From: Ignavibacteria bacterium
GTDB taxonomy: Bacteria; Bacteroidota; Ignavibacteria; Ignavibacteriales; Melioribacteraceae
Length of the DNA stretch: 5,509 bases
Reading direction: 5' to 3'
NCBI GenBank assembly: GCA_003233295.1
Contig: QILJ01000183.1
Span: 1-5,509 of the forward strand
Positions within the stretch are counted from its first letter, which is position 1, and each line of letters begins with the position of its first letter. Position numbers and translations under genes: made by a program. The notes beneath the pieces were generated by a model. It worked only from the letters and a program-made list of their open reading frames with translations, was not told the origin of the DNA and ran no database searches. This document shows, in pieces, positions 1 through 5,509 of this stretch.

Positions 1-140
1 ATTGGCTGGCTGATCTGGCGGTTGGCTGGCAGGGTGATCATATAAAAATAGGGTCCATTACTCAATCTGAGCGGCTGGCCAAGTACAATAGGCTTTTGGA
101 GATCGAGCAGGAAACCGGACTCGGTATTAGAAAGTTATGA
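1..140 (+). CDS. eno: Enolase, C-terminal end (partial at window start)
   Basis: This is the last 45 codons of a gene that enters from the left; codons are in phase from base 3 and end at TGA 138-140. The peptide runs [16 protein letters not shown], then [18 protein letters not shown]. This matches the end of enolase (phosphopyruvate hydratase), where the family shows ADL.V....gqIKtG..sRseR.aKYNqLLrIEeelG. The Lys in HIKIG aligns with the conserved active-site Lys of the C-terminal barrel. Enolase interconverts 2-phosphoglycerate and phosphoenolpyruvate in glycolysis, in the cytoplasm. About 90% of a usual 420-430 residue chain lies outside the window. The [10 protein letters not shown] variant departs from the common GLGTGQIKTG form, so a divergent paralogue is possible. 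As a housekeeping gene it marks host chromosome on the left of the element. Confidence 0.88.
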   Translation, partial: WLADLAVGWQGDHIKIGSITQSERLAKYNRLLEIEQETGLGIRKL

Positions 141-161
141 ATTATGGGTTATGGGTGATGA
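134..161. repeat. Degenerate 7-bp tandem repeat (four units)
   Basis: Four heptads follow one another: GTTATGA, ATTATGG, GTTATGG, GTGATGA. The first overlaps the enolase stop codon. Heptamer runs of this GAATTATG type occur in intergenic DNA of several bacterial groups; that is recollection and was not checked here. Copy number may vary between strains. Confidence 0.6.
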
Positions 162-463
162 GTTTAGCTTGGTGCCATGGCGCTTGGCGGGTTCCGGGTC
201 AAGTTACAACCGCCAATACTTCAAAAATCGTTAATCTAATATTCGATTGTTCGATTGTTCACCGGGTAAGCTCAGTACTCATTTAACTAAGATATCCTCA
301 CAATCGGTAAGATCAGTTCAAGGACAATTGTCTGACTTCATTATACTATTTGATGGATTCATATTGCGTTGTCATGATCGCATTAGCATACATTTATTTT
401 CTAAAGATGGCATTAAAGACTTCCTTATATAGCTAACCAAGGATGGAGGTTCAAAAATATTAG
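162..463. other. Non-coding stretch after enolase; probable host/element junction
   Basis: I see no convincing gene on either strand. The base composition drops from GC-rich (to about 225) to AT-rich within this stretch, which suggests that the edge of an inserted element lies near 225-290. An 8-bp tandem repeat TTCGATTG occurs twice plus TTC at 242-260. An 8-bp palindrome GCCATGGC lies at about 174-181. The nonamer CATTTAACT at 280-288 recurs at 5277-5285 on the far side of the integrase. A 61-codon TTG-started frame at 247-432 resembles nothing I know and is not called. Confidence 0.4.
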
Positions 464-506
464 GAGACTCTTAAATCTCTTATAAATGACTTCAAGTAAG
501 AGTCTC
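464..506. repeat. 10-bp perfect inverted repeat upstream of the HTH gene
   Basis: GAGACTCTTA at 464-473 is the exact reverse complement of TAAGAGTCTC at 497-506, with a 23-nt spacer. The hexamer CTCTTA occurs at 468-473 and 477-482 and, inverted, at 497-502. A second pairing is possible between AAATCT (473-478) and AGATTT (507-512). It sits 60 bp before the HTH start codon. No T run follows on the plus strand, so it is more likely a protein-binding site or a leader hairpin than a terminator for plus-strand transcription. Confidence 0.6.
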
Positions 507-565
507 AGATTTGATACTCCATACCCCTATATTGTAATGGAAATAGGATAAATGTTTAGTTAATC

Positions 566-830
566 ATGGAAGAAATTGTATTCACCAAAATGACCATTCA
601 GGAACTGAAAGACCTAATAACCAATTGTGTTTCAGAGATCCTCAATGAACAGTCCAAGCTAACCCAAAAAAAAAGAAGAAGAGACTTTACTAACAGTTAA
701 GGAAATAGCCGAATACCTAGGAGTTAGCAAGGTCACTATCCATGCATGGAAACGGGAAGGTATATTGCCTTTCTATAGGATGGGTAGAAGGGTGTATTTT
801 AAGAAGTCAGAGATATTGAGGGGGTACTGA
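566..830 (+). pseudogene. Excisionase-family helix-turn-helix protein, frameshifted at an A9 run
   Basis: The ATG at 566 opens a frame reading MEEIVFTKMTIQELKDLI, which ends early at TAA 698-700 after 44 residues. The +1 frame, open from about 663, reads TLLTVKEIAEYLGVSKVTI and then HAWKREGILPFYRMGRRVYF, ending ILRGY at TGA 828-830. The two parts join if one A is dropped from the nine A at 666-674, giving an 87-residue protein. That is normal for the integrase-associated MerR/Xis-like (HTH_17) proteins of Bacteroidota: a short N-terminal helix region and a C-terminal winged helix, roughly residues 40-85. Family members bind DNA and often act as recombination directionality factors or regulators of element genes. 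No ATG lies in the second frame before the domain, so reinitiation looks unlikely. It converges on the TPR gene, 30 bp away. It may be a true frameshift, a homopolymer reading error, or a gene expressed by transcript slippage. Confidence 0.85.
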
Positions 831-844
831 ATAATATATAGTGC

Positions 845-875
845 TTACGAACAGTATTTGTTATAGCTGTCGTAA
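845..875 (-). terminator. Stem-loop between convergent genes, possible terminator
   Basis: TTACG (845-849) plus ACAG (851-854) pair with CTGT (867-870) plus CGTAA (871-875), giving nine base pairs with one bulged A at 850 and a 12-nt loop. It covers the stop codon of the minus-strand TPR gene and lies 15 bp past the end of the plus-strand HTH gene. Only a loose run of A and T follows on the minus strand and no clean T tract, so termination is plausible but weakly supported. Confidence 0.4.
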
Positions 876-2993
876 ATAATTGTAAAAAAAAGTGCAATTT
901 TTCAAAGCATTCTGATCCAGATTATTTAATGCAGTCAACAACTGACTATCATCATTATTTTCCGCATGTTTGTTTAGTTGCTTAAAATATTTTTTTGATT
1001 TCATTTTATTGCCCATTTGCTTTAGTGTCAATGCTTCATTAAACAATAACAATCTTATTTCCTTGCTCCCCATTGCGCTTAGGTTTTTGAAGAGATCCGT
1101 ATTTGTTTTTGGTAAACCAACATTGTTTTCATCAAGTACTAAGCGGAGGCAGTCGTTGTTCCAAGCCATTGAGCTAGTGTACTGCCCAAGTTCCCTGTGG
1201 TCACAAGCAATCTTAAGCATGAACTTTACTTGTTGTGTTTTGTCTTCAGCTTTTTTTGACCAGTTAAATCCAAGATTATTATAATACAATGCACTGTCGG
1301 GGTTCGTTCTAGTCATGCTACTGCCAATCAAATCAGGAATATTAATAATAGTACTAGTTGATATCGCATTCGGGTGAATCTTGTAATTTTCTGGCAATCT
1401 GCAATAAATTTCAAAAGCATTGGAAGCGTAGTTAATAGCTTGCGTGTTTAACCCCATCCTTTGGTTGGCAAAGGCTATGTAGTAATTAGAGTGACCTACT
1501 CTGGTGCTATCAAGCCTGTTGTCTAGGGCAGAAATGTTCAAAGCTTTGGTAAAATACTCAATTGTTCTAGGATAGTTGACCAATTGCATACAATAAACTT
1601 CACCTATAAACATGTAGTCTGATGCTACTTGGTAACTATTAGCTCCATAGACCATCGAATCTATTTTTAAGGCTCTATTGAAATAATAGATTGCACGAGA
1701 TGAATGACCCATTTTTTGTTCAATACCACCTATGCTTACAAATCGCCTGGCCAATTTTGGATGGTTAACCCCAAAGTAGGCTGAGTCTATTAAATACGCC
1801 TTTTTTAAGTATTTGAAGCTCTTAGATATTTGGCTTACTTTTCTCCCTGAAAATACACCATTGAGGTACATACCACTAAGATTATTGTAATCCACTGCCA
1901 CTTCAGGATGGTCCTCCCCAAATATCTCTAAATTAATAGCTAAGGATTTTTCAGTATAATAAATGGCTGAATCCGTTTTAGCTAATCTTTGGTATGCATA
2001 CCCCAAGTTTCCTAAGACAATAGCAGCATATTTATTTGGCTCGGTCAAAATACTGGGGTAAAGGTTTAAAATTTCTTTGAATGATTGCAATGCTTTTCTC
2101 TTTTCATTCAATTCCTGATAGCATCTTCCAATTAGGTTTAATATTATTGCGTGGTCGTATTTAATTAAGCTTAAATCCAGGGCTTTTTGGAAAACTTCAA
2201 TTGCATCCTTTGGTCTTCTTAAGGTTAATAATACGCCCCCATAAAGTATAACAACCTCAGGTTCATTTGAGGAAATAGTGTATGCTTTGTGTAAAATGAA
2301 ATATGCAGAGTCAAGTTGCCATTTACGTTTCAACATACGTCCCATAACGATATAATCTGTAACCAACGGTGTTTCTCGTTTAGGGATATTCTTATTAAGA
2401 AGCCTTTCTGCCAAGGCTGATTCTCCTTGTATAAAATATGCATATGCCTTTTGAGAAATACTGTCTGGTTGATTCTTTAAGTCCTCCCGTGACTTTAAAT
2501 AATCTTCATGCGCATTTTTGAGAGCTTTCTCCAACTCATTAATTTCCAAATTGGATTTTTCATTAATAGACATCACAGTATTAAATAGATCCCAAAATTC
2601 TGCTTCGTTTAAATTGTAATCAACATACACATTTCCTTGTGAATAAATCTGAGGACTTTGGATGCCCGACGTTTTCATATTAACAATTAGGTACTCAGGT
2701 ATTTCTATTTGGTACTTTTCGTGAAAATCGCTTAGAAACGCATCTTCATCTGATTGTAGATCTGAGTAGCCAGAAATAAAATTCACGGCTAACTTTTGTC
2801 CTTTCCTAGAAGTAACTCCTTGGGATACAAGGTAATCTAATAATTCAACAACATCGCTAACTGGCATATTATAAGAAATGCTTATGCCAGTTGCCAATAT
2901 TGCTGGACTATACGCTTCTGAAGTTTCAATATTAATCTGAGCAGATATTAGTGAGGAATTACACAAAAATAAAATTAGTATAAACCGACTCAT
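861..2993 (-). CDS. Secreted TPR-repeat protein (710 aa), function unknown
   Basis: I chose the ATG at 2993 because it begins a clear signal peptide, MSRFILILFLCNSSLISA, with likely cleavage before Gln19; a frame extension to 3098 would overlap the upstream gene and bury this signal. Mature residues 19-145 hold two similar modules, SPAILATGISISYN (29-42) and SPQIYSQGNVYVDYN (113-127), each followed by an acidic helix (VVELLDYL, FWDLFNTV). Residues about 141-175 look like a coiled coil. From about 182 to 680 there are roughly ten TPR helix pairs, several of the kinesin-light-chain type with G..HP.vA..y.NL (358-371, 408-419) and Y..kAL at the helix ends. There is no transmembrane segment after the signal and no enzyme motif, so I infer a periplasmic or exported scaffold. 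It follows the membrane-protein gene by 28 bp, probably in one transcript. No Shine-Dalgarno sequence is visible, as is usual in this phylum. A run of eight T occurs near the 3' end (884-891), so the last ten residues deserve caution. I do not recognise a named family beyond TPR. Confidence 0.85.
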   Translation of the reverse strand: MSRFILILFLCNSSLISAQINIETSEAYSPAILATGISISYNMPVSDVVELLDYLVSQGVTSRKGQKLAVNFISGYSDLQSDEDAFLSDFHEKYQIEIPEYLIVNMKTSGIQSPQIYSQGNVYVDYNLNEAEFWDLFNTVMSINEKSNLEINELEKALKNAHEDYLKSREDLKNQPDSISQKAYAYFIQGESALAERLLNKNIPKRETPLVTDYIVMGRMLKRKWQLDSAYFILHKAYTISSNEPEVVILYGGVLLTLRRPKDAIEVFQKALDLSLIKYDHAIILNLIGRCYQELNEKRKALQSFKEILNLYPSILTEPNKYAAIVLGNLGYAYQRLAKTDSAIYYTEKSLAINLEIFGEDHPEVAVDYNNLSGMYLNGVFSGRKVSQISKSFKYLKKAYLIDSAYFGVNHPKLARRFVSIGGIEQKMGHSSRAIYYFNRALKIDSMVYGANSYQVASDYMFIGEVYCMQLVNYPRTIEYFTKALNISALDNRLDSTRVGHSNYYIAFANQRMGLNTQAINYASNAFEIYCRLPENYKIHPNAISTSTIINIPDLIGSSMTRTNPDSALYYNNLGFNWSKKAEDKTQQVKFMLKIACDHRELGQYTSSMAWNNDCLRLVLDENNVGLPKTNTDLFKNLSAMGSKEIRLLLFNEALTLKQMGNKMKSKKYFKQLNKHAENNDDSQLLTALNNLDQNALKNCTFFYNYLRQL

Positions 2994-3021
2994 TGGGATG
3001 CTATGCAATACAATCTCAGTA

Positions 3022-3546
3022 TCATTCCTGTGGGATGTGCCTTTTATTAGGGTGAACAGCAGTATCATTCTTACTAGTTGCAGTGTCTTTGCTGTCAAAG
3101 TTATTATTTATTTGCACGTTTCCGCCTGGTGCATAAAAAGCAGGTGACTGCTCTTTATTTGTGGAGATATTAACATCTCCATTATGGTCAAAGCTTTGGT
3201 TGTGATTCTTAGTAGAATCTATTTCAATAGGTGTAACTAGAGGTTCTCCCTTTGGAAATAAATATTTGCCAGGATCTATATAACTGGATACACACAGCAT
3301 AAATATTCCAATAATAATCTTCGGAAATGGTTCACGTATTTTCGACCAGTTTAGTTTGAAATAATCAGCCAATAAGTATGCTATAATCGTAATTAATAGG
3401 ATAACAAATAATCTGAAAATAAACTCTATCCTGGAATTTTCAGTAAAACTTGGTATAACGATGATTACTATAATCACTGCAAGCAGACCAATTATAATAA
3501 AGAGTAGAACCTTCTGAAGGTTATTAAGTCTAATTTCCATAGCCAT
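3022..3546 (-). CDS. Three-helix membrane protein with polar tail (174 aa), function unknown
   Basis: Three hydrophobic segments are visible at about residues 13-31, 42-60 and 75-90, followed by a polar, Asn/Asp/Lys-rich tail from 91 to 174. Basic residues before helix 1 (R6, K12) and between helices 2 and 3 (K64, K69, R71, K76) suggest a cytoplasmic N-terminus and a periplasmic tail. The tail contains GDVNIS (123-128) and SPAFYAPGGNVQIN (134-147). The second closely resembles the paired motif in the N-terminal part of the secreted TPR protein encoded 28 bp downstream. Shared motif, close spacing and same strand support an operon whose products meet at the periplasmic face of the membrane; that is inference. 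Translation could start at ATG 3546 or at the second ATG, 3540, giving the same protein less two residues. I do not recognise the family. Confidence 0.8.
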   Translation of the reverse strand: MAMEIRLNNLQKVLLFIIIGLLAVIIVIIVIPSFTENSRIEFIFRLFVILLITIIAYLLADYFKLNWSKIREPFPKIIIGIFMLCVSSYIDPGKYLFPKGEPLVTPIEIDSTKNHNQSFDHNGDVNISTNKEQSPAFYAPGGNVQINNNFDSKDTATSKNDTAVHPNKRHIPQE

Positions 3547-3633
3547 ATTAATTTATAACTGAAGGTAGTTATCAGAAGCTCTATAGGCTAATAGTCATAG
3601 AAGTTTTTATCAGTAGTATCCTTTGCTTTTCAT

Positions 3634-3662
3634 CAAATTTACCCAAATATAATTAGGTCAAT
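3634..3662 (-). promoter_or_regulatory. Candidate Bacteroidota-type promoter for the membrane/TPR unit
   Basis: Two boxes matching TAnnTTTG lie on the minus strand: TATATTTG (3651-3644) and TAAATTTG (3641-3634). An ATTGACC sequence (3662-3656) sits 17 nt upstream of the second box, close to but shorter than the 19-20 nt usual between TTTG and TAnnTTTG. Transcription would begin near 3627, leaving about 80 nt of leader before the ATG at 3546. Such boxes also arise by chance in AT-rich DNA. Confidence 0.3.
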
Positions 3663-3748
3663 ATGATATCCTCATGACCTAACAATTCACTGATCATTTC
3701 TACGTATTCACTAGACATATTAGGTGTTATTAGGCTTAGGAATCCCAT
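3653..3748 (-). pseudogene. Short open frame (31 aa), possible recombinase remnant
   Basis: From ATG 3748 to TAA 3653 the minus strand reads MGFLSLITPNMSSEY, then VEMISELLGHEDIILT. The second half resembles the stretch around the conserved GH of tyrosine recombinases (..v.viSelLGHssi.tT). There is no Arg box before it and no catalytic Tyr after it. If real, it is a broken 3' fragment of a second recombinase; it may equally be a chance frame. It ends inside the candidate promoter of the downstream unit. Confidence 0.25.
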
Positions 3749-3774
3749 ACCTTCAGATGGAACGATGCGTCAAT

Positions 3775-3802
3775 GGGTGGGTGAAACGGTAGTATGGGAG
3801 GG
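3775..3802 (+). other. G-rich tract with four GGG runs
   Basis: GGG at 3775-3777, 3779-3781, 3796-3798 and 3800-3802 form two closely spaced pairs with a 14-nt middle loop. That is compatible with a two-plus-two G-quadruplex on the plus strand, though the long loop weakens the case. It is out of keeping with the AT-rich surroundings. Confidence 0.35.
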
Positions 3803-3808
3803 TGTGGA

Positions 3809-3834
3809 ATTTTTTTAAAATATTTTAAAAAAAT
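3809..3834. repeat. 26-bp perfect AT-only palindrome
   Basis: The sequence is A, T7, A4, T, A, T4, A7, T, which equals its own reverse complement and has no spacer. It lies 29 bp past the end of the integrase reading frame. In RNA it would form a weak A-U hairpin ending in U on either strand, so a bidirectional terminator is the simplest reading. Cruciform DNA, a protein-binding site or a recombination site is possible. Confidence 0.55.
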
Positions 3835-3862
3835 GCGAGTATATATTAGAAATAAATTAAAT

Positions 3863-5230
3863 CTACTTTATCAACTTCTCATACATTCTGTCCATAATCT
3901 GTCCAACTTCAATATTTAAGTATCTTCTGCTTGTCTCCTCCTTTTTGTGCCCATACATCATTTGCATGTACCCAATCGGGGCATCTCGCTCGTAGTACCA
4001 GATACTACCAAAAGTTTTCCTTGCAACTTTTGCTGTCAGCGTTTTATCAATTTTTACTTACTCCTGTAGGTATTTTAAATACTTGTTAATCTGACTGAAT
4101 CGAGGAAATATTGTGTCATATTCTGGATTATAATATTTCTTAAATATCAATGGTAATGCAAAATATTTTTCATTTTTATAAAATATACCAGTGCACTTTT
4201 CTCCAGTTTTACTTCTTACATATTCTAAATAATTGTGTTTATCCCCTTTCTTGATATCTGACATTTTTAAATCATAGAAGTCACTTATGTGCGCTCCTGA
4301 GGAGCACATCCCCACAAAGTAGTCCCGAGTTATTTCTGGATTTCTTAGATGAGCATTGAATTTCTCCTTAGTCAGACTGCGTCTGAAATCATCGGATATA
4401 ATTTGACTTAATTGTGATTTTGTTATTCTGTTACTAAACGAAATGTCTCTTAATCTTAGGAGTTCCTGACTGTTAAGGGCTATGATTTCTTCTGTTTTAT
4501 AGTTATTAGGGACTTCAAAACTTCTGTAAGTAGTATCTGTGATGTGTCCCTTATCCTCTGCCCATTTCATAAATATTTTCAAGTGCTTTATATACTTACC
4601 AAAGGTATTTGGAGATTTGCCCTTTAAGTTTATTGTTAAATCGTGAAAGGCATTATAGAACTCATTACTTATATCTGAAAAATTAATAATTGGGTTCCAT
4701 GATGTGGAGAAATCTTTAATAACTCCTAATGTATTTCGATAATCACGAAGTTGGTTTGCCCCAATAGTCTTTCCTGTTTTTCGGTATATTTTATTTTTTG
4801 AATCTTTGATCCAATCTTCCATAAAATCGAAAAATACCTTCGTAACAGGTTTCTTCACATTATTTAATTCATCCAGTATAGTTTTTATTTTGTTTTTTGT
4901 GATGGATGATTTTGGCAAGAGAGTTTCATGTTCCTTCGTAACTCTTAATTCTATATTTTGCAAGTATGAGTTTAATTCAACCACACCCATTTTATATAAC
5001 CTGGCATTTACCCTTTGTTTATCACTATCCCACTGACGCTGTGTTACTTTCCTTCTGACACTAATTTTTATTCGCTCATTTGAAACCCTTACATATAAAA
5101 ATATCTGTTTAGGGCTAGAAATATCTTTTTTTAATTGCTCCTTTTCATCTTTATTACCTGCTGATTGAATCTTATCAAGTTTATGTTTGGAGATAGCATT
5201 ATCTAGATAATAATTTAGAGATATAGACAT
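3863..5230 (-). pseudogene. Tyrosine recombinase (integrase) interrupted by an in-frame TAA
   Basis: From ATG 5230 the frame runs 390 codons to TAA 4060-4058, then continues in the same phase for 64 more codons to TAG 3865-3863, for a full length near 455 residues. Residues 42-125 look like the arm-binding domain, 131-245 the core-binding domain, and about 250 onward the catalytic domain. Lys341 in SKTGEK fits the beta-hairpin Lys. Arg404 (KVARKTF), His428 (YGHKKEE) and nucleophile Tyr437 (RRYLNIE) all lie beyond the stop at position 391, so the truncated product cannot cut DNA. At the Arg I site the protein has SGAHISD, with His314 in place of Arg; some Bacteroides integrases, such as IntDOT, also lack Arg I. 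About 30 extra residues (270-300) separate the domain start from that box. Phage and conjugative-element integrases of this class insert DNA by strand exchange at att sites. A single base change would explain the stop. Confidence 0.9.
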
Positions 5231-5232
5231 AA

Positions 5233-5258
5233 TACGTACATATTTACGTACAAAAATA
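5233..5258 (-). promoter_or_regulatory. Integrase promoter box with doubled TACGTACA site
   Basis: TACGTACA occurs at 5233-5240 and again at 5245-5252, 12 bp apart (about one helical turn), each containing the palindrome TACGTA. Just upstream on the minus strand, TATTTTTG (5258-5251) matches the TAnnTTTG box, overlapping the second copy. No good TTTG box lies 19-20 bp before it. The sites would lie at or just after the transcription start and a few bases before the integrase ATG, so they could be an operator. Regulator unknown. Confidence 0.45.
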
Positions 5259-5345
5259 GTATACTCTATTTAATTACATTTAACTCTTTATACTTAAAAA
5301 CATTCATTAATCGGCTTATTTAACTATTCTAGCCATTCGGGCGTG

Positions 5346-5365
5346 AAATACAATTAAATACAATA
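5346..5365. repeat. 10-bp tandem repeat, two units
   Basis: AAATACAATT is followed directly by AAATACAATA, between the integrase start and the right-hand terminator. Two adjoining 10-bp units near an integrase gene could be arm-type binding sites or simply low-complexity DNA. The rest of 5259-5373 shows no gene. Confidence 0.5.
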
Positions 5366-5390
5366 ATAAAAATCAGTCTCGTCCAGACTG
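5366..5390 (-). terminator. Rho-independent terminator of the small membrane-protein gene
   Basis: On the minus strand CAGTCT, a 5-nt loop GGACG and AGACTG form a 6-bp stem (5390-5374), followed directly by ATTTTTATT. It begins 7 nt after the TAA of the gene at 5397-5509. The stem is short but GC-containing, and its position and T tract fit intrinsic termination. Confidence 0.7.
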
Positions 5391-5396
5391 CTTGTT

Positions 5397-5509
5397 TTAC
5401 GAAGTAAAAGTGGTCATCACATAAATAACTATTCCAACAATTATCAGGGAAGTGACCACATCCACCCAATTATAACTATTCTTGTTTGCCTCTTTTTGTT
5501 CATCAGTTA
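5397..5509 (-). CDS. Small membrane protein, C-terminal end (partial at window end)
   Basis: The last 36 codons of a minus-strand gene are present, ending at TAA 5399-5397; its start lies beyond the window. The peptide begins TDEQKEANKNSYNWVD and continues into one hydrophobic helix, VVTSLIIVGIVIYVM, ending TTFTS. This gives a polar, charged stretch and then a C-terminal membrane anchor. A good terminator just downstream supports a real gene end. The family cannot be told from this piece. It is probably host DNA on the right of the element, or an element gene if the edge is further out. Confidence 0.65.
   Translation of the reverse strand, partial: TDEQKEANKNSYNWVDVVTSLIIVGIVIYVMTTFTS

Larger units (their letters stand above)
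3547..3862. other. Spacer between integrase remnant and the membrane/TPR unit
   Basis: This 316-bp stretch has no gene I can call with confidence. Read from right to left it holds an AT-only palindrome (3809-3834), a G-rich tract (3775-3802), an 8-bp inverted repeat TCCCATAC/GTATGGGA (3743-3750 and 3792-3799), a 31-codon open frame (3653-3748, minus), and promoter-like boxes for the membrane-protein gene (3634-3662). The piece at about 3740-3808 is clearly less AT-rich than its surroundings. Confidence 0.5.

Noticed and set aside
247..432. 61-codon plus-strand open frame
   Set aside because: It starts with TTG inside an 8-bp tandem repeat, has no recognisable domain, and lies in a region that otherwise reads as non-coding. 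Chance is the better explanation.
970..1284. 104-codon plus-strand open frame
   Set aside because: It lies wholly opposite the TPR gene, whose signal peptide and helix repeats are clear; it is a shadow frame.
2991..2993. Lipoprotein signal with Cys11 in the TPR protein
   Set aside because: The residues before Cys (LFL) do not fit the lipobox, and cleavage at ISA before Gln19 is a better match to signal peptidase I.
2994..3098. Upstream start for the TPR protein, adding 35 residues
   Set aside because: It would overlap the membrane-protein gene by 77 bp and place residues ahead of a good signal peptide that starts at 2993.
4058..4060. Programmed read-through or recoding of the integrase stop
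   Set aside because: The codon is TAA, used as the normal stop by the neighbouring TPR gene and others here, and no recoding structure was seen. A nonsense change or error is simpler.
4806..5036. 76-codon plus-strand open frame
   Set aside because: It lies opposite the integrase arm and core domains and has no features of its own.
5266..5307. 13-codon minus-strand frame (MNVFKYKELNVIK) as a leader peptide before the integrase
   Set aside because: It is very short, in AT-rich DNA, with no ribosome-binding signal and no attenuator-like structure after it.

Overview
The window looks like a chromosomal segment of a Bacteroidota bacterium, probably of the Cytophagales type. The evidence is the AT-rich gene content with little Shine-Dalgarno signal, promoter-like TAnnTTTG boxes, a CTnDOT-like tyrosine recombinase, and a short MEE..-type excisionase-family helix-turn-helix protein. 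Taxonomy is inferred from these traits only. The layout fits a small, decaying integrated element set between two host genes.

Left flank (1 to about 240): the last 45 codons of enolase on the plus strand, with a higher GC content than the rest, followed by a degenerate 7-bp tandem repeat over its stop codon. Bases 162-565 hold no convincing gene, only an 8-bp tandem repeat and a 10-bp inverted repeat.

Element, plus strand (566-830): an excisionase-like helix-turn-helix gene that is whole only if one base is lost from a run of nine A.

Element, minus strand (5230 down to 861): a tyrosine recombinase gene with an in-frame TAA just before the exons of its catalytic Arg-His-Tyr block; a 316-bp spacer with a G-rich tract, a long AT palindrome and a likely promoter; then a two-gene unit. 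That unit encodes a 174-residue three-helix membrane protein and, 28 bp further on, a 710-residue secreted TPR protein. Both carry the same short peptide motif (SPA/SPQ..G.V.I..N), which suggests they work together, plausibly at or across the cytoplasmic membrane. Their function is unknown.

Right flank (5231-5509): an integrase leader region with a doubled TACGTACA site, a 10-bp tandem repeat, a rho-independent terminator, and the end of a small membrane protein gene on the minus strand.

The main point is that both mobility genes carry one simple lesion each, while the two cargo genes are open throughout. The element appears to be stranded with its cargo intact, unless the lesions are sequencing errors or, for the A run, are bypassed by slippage. 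No tRNA, rRNA, CRISPR array or insertion sequence was seen.
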